DNA of 15,584 bases from DATLXU01 sp035575515 (GTDB lineage: Bacteria > Acidobacteriota > Blastocatellia > UBA7656), in contig DATLXU010000086.1 in NCBI GenBank assembly GCA_035575515.1, positions 1 through 15,584 of the forward strand, written 5' to 3'. Positions 1-5,536 of this stretch are shown in pieces. The stretch's first letter is position 1. Each line of letters begins with the position of its first letter. The notes under the pieces were generated by a model. That model was given only the letters and a program-made list of their open reading frames with translations, had not been told where the DNA came from and did no database searches. The position numbers were made by a program, and so were the translations under genes.

Positions 1-6
1 CTCTTT

Positions 7-459
7 ATGGCTGGAAAACATGTAAGCCTTCTCATCCATTTCACATGGAGCACTGCTGGCCGTGAGCCTATGATAGCTCCTGAGTGGCGCGAACGGCTCT
101 ATGGCTATATCGGCGGCGTGCTGAAAAAGAAAAAAGCTGTGCTGCTTGGCGCAGGAGGAATGCCAGACCATATTCACCTTTATGCATCGCTGCCATCCAC
201 TATCACATTGGCCGAGATTGTAAATGCAATGAAGGCCAACTCGTCGCGATGGGTTCACGAAACATTCCCTTGCCTTAAGGGATTCGCATGGCAGAAAGGA
301 TATGGCGCATTCAGCGTCAGCAAGTCGGCAGAGAAGAAGGTAATTGAGTATATTCGAGGTCAGGAGTTGCATCATCGCAAACGGGATTTCAAGAGCGAGT
401 TCATCGAGTTATTGAACAAGCACGGCATTGAATACGACGAGCGATACTTGTGGGATTGA
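7..459 (+). CDS. RAYT / IS200-like Y1 (HUH) transposase
   Basis: A 150-aa single-domain protein of the Y1 transposase family (REP-associated tyrosine transposases and IS200/IS605 TnpA). These enzymes nick and join single-stranded DNA at hairpins through a 5'-phosphotyrosine. The metal-binding HUH motif is visible as PDHIHLY (His55, His57). The catalytic helix reads VIEYIRGQELHH, giving Tyr115 and Gln119 in the Y-x3-Q spacing of the family. The length is normal for the family and no frameshift is seen, so the gene looks intact. The ATG at 7 has only six bases before it in the window, so its promoter and RBS cannot be judged. A short hairpin (468-480) follows the stop, then an array of REP-like hairpins. 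That association is what separates domesticated RAYTs from free IS200 elements, so I favour RAYT. No TnpB or IscB partner is seen. Confidence 0.9.
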   Translation: MAGKHVSLLIHFTWSTAGREPMIAPEWRERLYGYIGGVLKKKKAVLLGAGGMPDHIHLYASLPSTITLAEIVNAMKANSSRWVHETFPCLKGFAWQKGYGAFSVSKSAEKKVIEYIRGQELHHRKRDFKSEFIELLNKHGIEYDERYLWD

Positions 460-467
460 GATGTGCC

Positions 468-480
468 GCGCCTTCGGCGC
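468..480. repeat. 5-bp stem, TTC-loop hairpin just after the RAYT gene
   Basis: The sequence gcgcc-ttc-ggcgc starts 8 bases after the transposase stop. It has the same shape (5-bp stem, TTC triloop) as the ggccc-ttc-gggcc hairpins of the array downstream, with different stem bases that still pair. It may be the right-end recognition hairpin of the element or a degenerate REP. There is no T-tract, so it is a poor intrinsic terminator. Confidence 0.55.
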
Positions 481-500
481 TCATTGAATGTGTGTTATTA

Positions 501-757
501 TGATCCATGCACTGACGGACTTTCCACGCCCTGACGGACGTGGCTATTGACTGTCGGCCCTTCGGGCCTCAACACGACGACGCGCGTTTATTCCACGCCT
601 TCGCGGGATGATCCACGCCCTCGCGGGATGATCCACGCCCTGACGGACGTGGCTATTGACTGTCGGCCCTTCGGGCCTCAACACGACGACGCGTGTTTAT
701 TCCACGCTATTGACTGTCGGCCCTTCGGGCCTCTGATCGGCGATACGCGCGTTTATT
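501..757. repeat. REP-like repeat array next to the RAYT gene
   Basis: This array fills most of the 327-bp gene-free stretch 460-786. Two 76-bp copies (523-598 and 632-707) differ at one position and lie 109 bp apart. A third, 5'-truncated copy starts at 707 and diverges after about 733, but ends again in cgcgcgtttatt. A partial unit lies at 501-520. Each full unit carries two hairpins. Hairpin A has ccacg and cgtgg arms (524-543, 633-652). Hairpin B is ggccc-ttc-gggcc (556-568, 665-677, 719-731). Paired hairpins beside a RAYT gene are the arrangement known for REP/BIME elements. The region can be read as a 72-aa open frame, but that protein is only the repeat translated. Confidence 0.8.
601..640 (+). 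repeat. Perfect 20-bp tandem duplication
   Basis: Bases 601-620 and 621-640 are identical (tcgcgggatgatccacgccc). The unit lies between the two full REP-like copies and its second half runs into the start of copy 2. It looks like a recent slippage or recombination product inside the array. Confidence 0.85.
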
Positions 758-786
758 TTATATAGCGAAGGAAGAGAATCGAAACG

Positions 787-1629
787 ATGACGACAAGCGA
801 GATTCAATTGCAGCAAGTGGCCGCGACCGCCACATCTTTTCATCCGAGCGCGGCGCAGAAGCTCAAGGCCATCGCGCTCAATACATTCCGCGAATCCGTG
901 CGCGACCGCGTGCTCTATAACCTGATATTGTTCGTGCTGTTGCTGGTCGGCGCTTCGGTCTTCATCAGCGACCTGTCGCTCGATATGGAGAGTCAGTTCG
1001 TCGCAACGCTTGGGCTAAGCGCGATGCTCGTGTTCGGCGCGCTGATAGCCATCTTCATCGGCGTCGGGCTTGTCTATAAAGAGATTGACAAGCGCACGAT
1101 ATATAACCTGCTGTCGAAGCCCGTTCACCGCCACGAGTTCATCGTCGGCAAGTATCTCGGTCTCTGCCTGACGCTGCTCGTGAATTCAGTGGTGATGGTT
1201 GTCGCCACCGAGCTTGCGCTATTGTACGTAAATCGCGGGGCGGTCGCACTCAACGTGACGGTGCTTGCGGCAGCCTATCTGGTTTATCTTGAGCTTGCGC
1301 TTATGGTCGCCGTCGCTTTGATGTTTTCGAGTTTTTCATCGCCGATGCTTGCGGCGCTTTTTTCATTCGCGGTTTATGTCATCGGCCATTTCAGCAAGGA
1401 CCTGCTCGCGATGGCCTCGATAACCAGATCGGAGTTTACGCGCGCGATTCTAAAAGCGCTTTATTACCTTTTGCCGAATCTTTCCAATTTCGGTTACATC
1501 ACCGAAGCGTCGCACGGGCAGGCGGTCCCGCTGCCGATGGCTGTGTCGGCTACGGTTTATGCGGTCGTTTATATAGGCATACTGGTTTCAGCAGCGATCT
1601 TGATTTTCCAGAGAAGGAATTTCAAGTGA
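787..1629 (+). CDS. ABC-2 type transporter permease
   Basis: A 280-aa integral membrane protein of the ABC-2 permease superfamily, the membrane half of an exporter whose substrate cannot be told from sequence. About six hydrophobic segments are visible, near residues 42-61, 75-97, 122-147, 158-180, 186-205 and 250-274. The cytoplasmic N-terminus carries the family-typical TFRESVRDRVLYN stretch. The loop after the second segment (KEIDKRTIYNLLSKPVHR, from about 98) resembles the coupling region that meets the ATPase. The N-terminal 25 residues are polar and variable. The start is the ATG at 787, with a purine-rich stretch (aaggaagag) somewhat far upstream. The ATP-binding subunit normally encoded beside such permeases is absent here. 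It may lie upstream of the transposase, outside the window. The TPR-protein gene follows on the same strand after a repeat-filled gap. Confidence 0.82.
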   Translation: MTTSEIQLQQVAATATSFHPSAAQKLKAIALNTFRESVRDRVLYNLILFVLLLVGASVFISDLSLDMESQFVATLGLSAMLVFGALIAIFIGVGLVYKEIDKRTIYNLLSKPVHRHEFIVGKYLGLCLTLLVNSVVMVVATELALLYVNRGAVALNVTVLAAAYLVYLELALMVAVALMFSSFSSPMLAALFSFAVYVIGHFSKDLLAMASITRSEFTRAILKALYYLLPNLSNFGYITEASHGQAVPLPMAVSATVYAVVYIGILVSAAILIFQRRNFK

Positions 1630-1647
1630 ATGATGATTGAAACAGAG

Positions 1648-1712
1648 GTTCAGAGTAGCGGCTTTAGCCTGCTTAGTTTATAAATCAGCAGCCTGAAGGC
1701 TGGACTCTGAAC
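1648..1712. repeat. 65-bp imperfect palindrome between permease and TPR genes
   Basis: The arms 1648-1673 and 1687-1712 are imperfect reverse complements (about 20 of 26 positions pair, the outer nine perfectly: gttcagagt / actctgaac). Each arm contains its own small dyad (ggctttagcc and gcctgaaggc). The AT-rich centre reads tagtttataaatc. It resembles a MITE- or REP-type mobile palindrome more than a terminator, because no T-tract follows. It ends 26 bases before the ATG of the next gene. Confidence 0.75.
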
Positions 1713-1738
1713 TCTTGTATTTTCAAACCGCTCCATTT

Positions 1739-2725
1739 ATGAAAAGAACGCTTCCAATTCTGATTATCATAGCCGGGCTCGCCTCGCTCTACCCGATGCA
1801 GCGATGGGTTGACGGCGTTAGGCCGCAGGCGGTCGAAAGCACGGAGACGCTTTTCATGTCATCAGGCGAGGCCATTAAGAAAATGAGCCTTGGCCTTGAA
1901 GGACTCGCGGCAGACATCTACTGGATTCGCACGATTCAATACTTCGGACGCAAGCTGATTGACAGCGGCAAGCCGCTCTCCATGACTGCAACGAAAGACC
2001 TATATATGCCGCTGCTTGCTCCGCTGCTGAACATAGTCGTCACGCTCGACCCTCATCACATTCCGGCTTATCGCTTCGGCGCGATATTTCTGCCCGAACG
2101 GGATATGGATGCGGCCATCGCGCTTCTGGAAAAAGGCATACGCGAAAACCCTGCGGAGTGGCGTCTCTATCAGGATATTGGATACATCTACTGGCAGCGG
2201 GCGAAAGAAGCGACTGGCGAAGAAGCAACTATCTATTACGAAAAGGCTGCGGAGTATTACGATCTGGGCAGCAAGCAGCCGGGCGCGCGGTCCTGGATGG
2301 CTGACCTTGCCGGGCTGATGAGAATCAGAGAAGGCAGCCGCGACGAGCGCGAGACTGCGCGCAGGATTTACGAAGGCTACCTCGAAAGCGACGACAAGAA
2401 CATACGCGCTCAGGCTGAAATCAGGTTGAGGCAAATCATCGCGCTCGATCAGATTGACGCCATCAACGCGCTGCTCGCGGAGTTGGAAAAACGAACCGGC
2501 AAATGCCTGCCCGATCTTCGCCCGGTCGGTCGCGGATTGATGCGCGCGCGCTCGAATGATCCTGTCCTGATGTCATTGAATCAGAAAGAACGCGAGGTAT
2601 TGCTAGGAATGAGAGGGAACATCAGCGAAGATGGCACGCCTTTAGACCCCGAAGGATTTCCTTACGCGCTCAATCAGCAGACCTGCAAAGCGGAATTAAG
2701 CCCGGAGTCCACTGTTGCGCGATAA
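1739..2725 (+). CDS. Membrane-anchored TPR-repeat protein, function unknown
   Basis: A 328-aa protein. An N-terminal hydrophobic segment (LPILIIIAGLASLYP, after the basic MKR) should act as a signal anchor, leaving the rest outside the cytoplasm. The region of about residues 110-235 has helical repeats with TPR character: aromatic and Ala positions as in IYWQRAKEATGEEA, YYEKAAEYYDLGSKQPGA, and ARRIYEGYLESDDKNIRAQA. The last 80 residues are not repeat-like and I do not recognise them. I chose the ATG at 1739. A TTG at 1715 would add eight residues before the positively charged start of the anchor and lies almost at the palindrome edge, so it is less likely. Neither start has a clear RBS. The gene follows the ABC-2 permease on the same strand and may serve as an accessory factor of that transporter; this is inference only. 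Confidence 0.75.
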   Translation: MKRTLPILIIIAGLASLYPMQRWVDGVRPQAVESTETLFMSSGEAIKKMSLGLEGLAADIYWIRTIQYFGRKLIDSGKPLSMTATKDLYMPLLAPLLNIVVTLDPHHIPAYRFGAIFLPERDMDAAIALLEKGIRENPAEWRLYQDIGYIYWQRAKEATGEEATIYYEKAAEYYDLGSKQPGARSWMADLAGLMRIREGSRDERETARRIYEGYLESDDKNIRAQAEIRLRQIIALDQIDAINALLAELEKRTGKCLPDLRPVGRGLMRARSNDPVLMSLNQKEREVLLGMRGNISEDGTPLDPEGFPYALNQQTCKAELSPESTVAR

Positions 2726-2730
2726 GGCTT

Positions 2731-2756
2731 TCAAGCGCGTTAAGAAATGCGCTTGA
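2731..2756. terminator. Hairpin between convergent genes
   Basis: A perfect 8-bp stem (tcaagcgc / gcgcttga) with a 10-base AT-rich loop lies five bases after the TPR-gene stop. It overlaps the last codons of the convergent DUF3108 gene, whose stop is at 2740-2742. The position fits a shared transcription end, but neither side has a long T-run, so the call is tentative. Confidence 0.45.
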
Positions 2757-3546
2757 GGTTAATCGTCAGGTTTGCCTCAGGTGTTTTGATCTTCGCCCGC
2801 ACGGGAATGCGGCGCGCGTCGTCCGTCACCCAGATGAGCATCTGCCCGCTGCGGCGCAAGTAGCGGCCATCGAATATCTTCGCATCGAGCATAATTGTAT
2901 TGAATTTCCCTGCGTCAACTTTCACTTCCTCGCGCTTGCCAACGATGATTTCAATGTTGTAAACCTGCCCGTAATCGGTCAGCGGAATCGGTATCACGCC
3001 GCCTTCTTCGAGCTTCTGCGTGCGAACGAAATAGAGCGCCGACAGTATGTCGTGAACCCACGCAGGCGCGTCTGTCTCGCGCACTTCGGGCGCAGCCTTT
3101 GTGTTCACGAGGTCGCGATCCGTGTAAGTCACGCGATGAGCGTCGCGGTTCACAATCGAAGTCATCTCGCGGCGAACTTTGCCTTCTTCAATCTTCTTTC
3201 GCGAGGCGTGAAGCCCAAGGTCTGTTGAATCAACTAATGCGCTGAACTGGTTTTTGACCTTGACCCCGAAAAGCTTCGGATAAAATCCCTTCGATTGAAG
3301 ATCGGCTTTAATTTCAAGCATGTCATTAGCGGCTTTTGAGACCGTCAGTTTCATGTCCGCGATGTCGCCGCTGAAGATGAGCTTCGAGAAGCTTATCTCA
3401 AAGCTCAGCGTCTCGCCGACTTTGAAAGGCAGCGGGTGCGAAATCTTTGGGACAGCGTCATATCGCGCGCCGTCGACCGGCATCTGCGCAAAGCCGGCGG
3501 ATGCGATAATCAAGACTGAAATGAAAACCAGAGGAGCTTTTCGCAT
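2740..3546 (-). CDS. Exported DUF3108-family protein
   Basis: A 268-aa protein. Its N-terminus (MRK, then LVFISVLIIASAGFA) is a Sec signal peptide with likely cleavage after Ala20. The mature part has the features of DUF3108 periplasmic proteins: an early PLPFKVGETLSFEISF strand pair, a long beta-rich body, a central segment (DILSALYFVRTQ), and a late IWVTDDARRIPVRAKI motif before a beta-strand end. The function of this family is not established; a role in the envelope is inferred from export. The frame stays open upstream to 3726, but that extension would overlap the next gene and bury the signal peptide, so the start is placed at 3546. A TATAAT box ends seven bases before this ATG, pointing to a leaderless mRNA. 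The gene lies downstream of, and on the same strand as, the methyltransferase gene. Confidence 0.85.
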   Translation of the reverse strand: MRKAPLVFISVLIIASAGFAQMPVDGARYDAVPKISHPLPFKVGETLSFEISFSKLIFSGDIADMKLTVSKAANDMLEIKADLQSKGFYPKLFGVKVKNQFSALVDSTDLGLHASRKKIEEGKVRREMTSIVNRDAHRVTYTDRDLVNTKAAPEVRETDAPAWVHDILSALYFVRTQKLEEGGVIPIPLTDYGQVYNIEIIVGKREEVKVDAGKFNTIMLDAKIFDGRYLRRSGQMLIWVTDDARRIPVRAKIKTPEANLTINLKRIS

Positions 3547-3553
3547 AAAGCAG

Positions 3554-3582
3554 ATTATACCAATCTTAGAGGCTGAAGTCAG
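3554..3582 (-). promoter_or_regulatory. Leaderless-type promoter of the DUF3108 gene
   Basis: On the minus strand CTGACT (3582-3577), a 17-base spacer and a perfect TATAAT (3559-3554) are followed by seven bases and then the ATG. Transcription should begin at or next to the A of the start codon. No Shine-Dalgarno is present. This supports the 3546 start. Confidence 0.7.
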
Positions 3583-3625
3583 TCGCTTATTAGTTGTCAG
3601 CCGATTATTGCCGGTTGCTTGATTG

Positions 3626-4207
3626 CTACAACTTGAGCAGCATCTTTGCTGCGAGCAGCGCGAAAACAGCAAGCGTGCCGATGAGCGCGCGGTATTCTCG
3701 ATGGCGAAGGTACTGCGCTTTATCAAATCTTCTTCGCTCGCGTGATTCTTCCGCGCGATAAGCGGTCGCGCGCGGAAAGAACATCGGCACGGCGCGGCTG
3801 TATCGCTCGTACTCTTCAGGAAACAATTTGCGCAGCGTGTCGGCTTCGGCCATCATCACCGGATAATAGATAAGCAGGTAGAGCGCAAGGAACAAAGCTA
3901 TGAACCACCACGCGCCGCCGCTTGCGGCAATGCCCGCGCCGAGCAGAAACGTGCCGAGATAAAGCGGATTGCGAGTTCGCCCGTAAGGTCCCGTCGTCGT
4001 CAGCTCCATGTTCTTTTTCAGATAGCCTGATGCGTAGGCGCGAATCGCAAGCCCGACTGCGGCCAGACCTGCGCCCGCAGCGAGCGATTGAACAGTCGGA
4101 CGCGCGGTGATTATAAACAGCGGCGCGAGCACGAACCCTGCAGGCACGCGTATGCGCTGTGCGATTTGCCTGAAGGTCACACGATTTTCTCCTCGCGCTT
4201 CGATCAT
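3626..4207 (-). CDS. ICMT/PEMT-like membrane methyltransferase
   Basis: A 193-aa membrane protein of the isoprenylcysteine carboxyl methyltransferase / phospholipid methyltransferase superfamily, which uses S-adenosylmethionine. The signature is clear: TTGPYGRTRNPLYLGTFLLG at residues 71-90, then a hydrophobic hairpin, then the conserved acidic and basic segment from Glu121 (EADTLRKLFPEEYERY) and VPMFFP (140-145). Hydrophobic segments lie near 22-38, 41-58, 84-115 and 173-190. The last is an extra C-terminal helix after a very basic stretch (about 151-170). The substrate is unknown: bacteria use this fold on lipids, small molecules and proteins. The ATG at 4207 has no strong RBS. The gene starts 68 bases after the stop of the heptosyltransferase gene and may be cotranscribed with it. 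Confidence 0.82.
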   Translation of the reverse strand: MIEARGENRVTFRQIAQRIRVPAGFVLAPLFIITARPTVQSLAAGAGLAAVGLAIRAYASGYLKKNMELTTTGPYGRTRNPLYLGTFLLGAGIAASGGAWWFIALFLALYLLIYYPVMMAEADTLRKLFPEEYERYSRAVPMFFPRATAYRAEESRERRRFDKAQYLRHREYRALIGTLAVFALLAAKMLLKL

Positions 4208-4217
4208 GAATCAAGAT

Positions 4218-4297
4218 GTTAGATGACAGATGTCAGCGGGCAGTCGTAACAGCGAAAGCAAGTGAGCTTTATCTTCTACCATCTAACTCTGACATCT
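4218..4297. repeat. Short repeat words around the methyltransferase/heptosyltransferase junction
   Basis: The words gttagatg (4218-4225) and agatgtcag (4228-4236) both recur on the opposite strand at 4280-4287 and 4289-4297, but in swapped order. This suggests two diverged pieces of a repeat in opposite orientation flanking the 68-bp gap. The right piece encodes the last residues and stop region of the heptosyltransferase. Confidence 0.5.
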
Positions 4298-5388
4298 TCC
4301 ACAGTATTCGCCAGTCGTGTTGAAACCGCTTGCATCACTGCGCTAACCGGAATATCCATACACTCCCAATGCCAGCAACTGCGGCGATGGCACTCCGCGC
4401 GGCACCAGAGGTTGCGGCCAACGACCAGATCGCGCTGATCGAACGGGCCGTTGCGCTCAGGCGAAGTCGGGCCGTAGATGCCAACAATTGGCGTTCGGCT
4501 CGCGGCTGCAAGGTGAAGCGGGCCTGTGTCTCCGCCTATGAACAGCGATGCGCGGCGCGCGAGCGCAACGAATTGTTTTAGCGTCGTATCAATCAAGCGC
4601 GCCGCGCCGGATTTGCAATTACTTGCGACCGATTGCGCAAGCTGCTCTTCGCCCGGCCCGTAAGTTATGAATGAAGCCATACCATATTCGATCCACAGCC
4701 AATCTGCGAGCTTCGCGTACGCTTCGGCGGGCCACAGCTTCGTCGCCCACCCTCCGCCGGGGTTGATTATCGCAAAGCGAGAATTAGTTCGACCGATTGC
4801 GTTTTCAACGTAGCTTTCGTCTTCCGGCGCGACCGTGACCGGGAATTCATAATCGCGCGGCGAGAGATTGGCAAACGGCTCTGGCGCTTTGCCTGCGCGA
4901 GCAATTGCCGCGCGAGCGAGCGCGAGGTTCTTTTCAATAACGTGACTGAAGGCGACTGTTGGCGCTTGCTCCGTGAGAAATACGCGGCTCAGCTTTTCGC
5001 GCAGGTCGGCGGTTTCAAATCCGATTCGCGCAGCCGCGCGAGAGGCTCGCGCAACAATGCCCGATTTAATCAGCCCCTGAAAGTCTATGGCGATGTCGGC
5101 GCGCGTCTCGCCGCTATCACCATTGAGGTTATCAAGCCCGCGAACCTGCTTGAGCTTGGCGCGAACGTCGGTAATCGTTGCGCTCTGAAAAATATTCTTT
5201 CGCCACGCGCGCGAGTCTAACTCAATCAGATCATCAATCGCGGACGAGCCTTTGAGTATCGCGCTGGCGCGACGCTCGACAACCCAACTAATGCGGGCAT
5301 CAGGCAAAGCGCGCCTGAGCAGCGCGGCTGCGGGCATTGCGTGCGCCACGTCGCCTATCGAGCTGAGTTTTACAATCAGGATTCGCAA
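4276..5388 (-). CDS. waaC: GT9 lipopolysaccharide heptosyltransferase, probably I (WaaC-like)
   Basis: A 370-aa glycosyltransferase of family GT9, cytoplasmic face of the inner membrane, which adds ADP-activated heptose to the Kdo2-lipid A core. The N-terminal domain opens MRILIVKLSSIGDVAHAMP with the conserved Asp13. DFQGLIKSG at 102-110 resembles WaaC more than WaaF. The C-terminal nucleotide-binding domain shows NPGGGWATKLWP (209-220) and GDTGPLHLAAA (286-296). A Cys cluster (C329, C333, C338, C343) near the end is common in this family. The start codon is TTG at 5388, directly followed by the expected N-terminal motif. A TATAAT lies six bases before it, so the mRNA is probably leaderless. 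The final residues VEDVRVRW are encoded by sequence that looks repeat-derived. Exact acceptor specificity (I or II) is uncertain. Confidence 0.85.
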   Translation of the reverse strand: MRILIVKLSSIGDVAHAMPAAALLRRALPDARISWVVERRASAILKGSSAIDDLIELDSRAWRKNIFQSATITDVRAKLKQVRGLDNLNGDSGETRADIAIDFQGLIKSGIVARASRAAARIGFETADLREKLSRVFLTEQAPTVAFSHVIEKNLALARAAIARAGKAPEPFANLSPRDYEFPVTVAPEDESYVENAIGRTNSRFAIINPGGGWATKLWPAEAYAKLADWLWIEYGMASFITYGPGEEQLAQSVASNCKSGAARLIDTTLKQFVALARRASLFIGGDTGPLHLAAASRTPIVGIYGPTSPERNGPFDQRDLVVGRNLWCRAECHRRSCWHWECMDIPVSAVMQAVSTRLANTVEDVRVRW

Positions 5389-5394
5389 GCGAAG

Positions 5395-5425
5395 ATTATA
5401 ACATTTGTTCTTCGTCCCCTGTCAT
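5395..5425 (-). promoter_or_regulatory. Leaderless-type promoter of the heptosyltransferase gene
   Basis: On the minus strand ATGACA (5425-5420), a 19-base spacer and TATAAT (5400-5395) precede the TTG start by six bases. The -35 box lies within the left arm of the inverted repeat 5414-5499. Confidence 0.65.
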
Positions 5426-5499
5426 TTGTCCTTTGCTGACTTCTCATTGCCAATTGTGATACGCGAGTGACAAAGGACCAGGAACAAATGACAGGGGAC
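5414..5499. repeat. Inverted repeat between divergent heptosyltransferase and dxr genes
   Basis: The left arm 5414-5435 and right arm 5471-5499 match as reverse complements over 15 plus 7 bases, with a 7-base gap (the right arm has an extra ttcctgg in its complement). The centre (5436-5470) has no obvious motif. Both arms carry atgacagggg reading outward toward the adjacent gene. Confidence 0.8.
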
Positions 5500-5517
5500 C
5501 GAATCGCATGTTAGAAT
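5488..5517 (+). promoter_or_regulatory. Promoter of dxr
   Basis: ATGACA (5488-5493), an 18-base spacer and TAGAAT (5512-5517) give a good sigma-70-type promoter with an expected start near 5524, about 13 bases before the ATG at 5537. The -10 box covers the alternative ATG at 5516, so that upstream start could not be translated from this transcript. Confidence 0.6.
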
Positions 5518-5536
5518 GCCGCGCGGTCGACTCTTT

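Noticed and set aside
501..757. Possible CRISPR array
   Set aside because: The repeats are 76 bp with an irregular period (109 and 54 bp), each contains hairpins, and there are no equal-length unique spacers or cas genes.
547..765. A 72-aa open frame in the REP-like array
   Set aside because: It is only the repeat unit translated (the same peptide segment recurs with each copy), has no RBS and no independent evidence of coding.
3547..3726. A 60-residue N-terminal extension of the DUF3108 protein
   Set aside because: It would overlap the methyltransferase gene, bury the signal peptide and include the promoter. The start at 3546 is far better.
3816..4214. A 132-aa minus-strand frame overlapping the methyltransferase gene
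   Set aside because: It is Arg/Ser-rich without motifs and is a frame-shifted shadow of the clear ICMT/PEMT-like protein.
5516..5536. An upstream ATG start for dxr
   Set aside because: The ATG is inside the predicted -10 box, and the canonical Dxr N-terminus begins at 5537.
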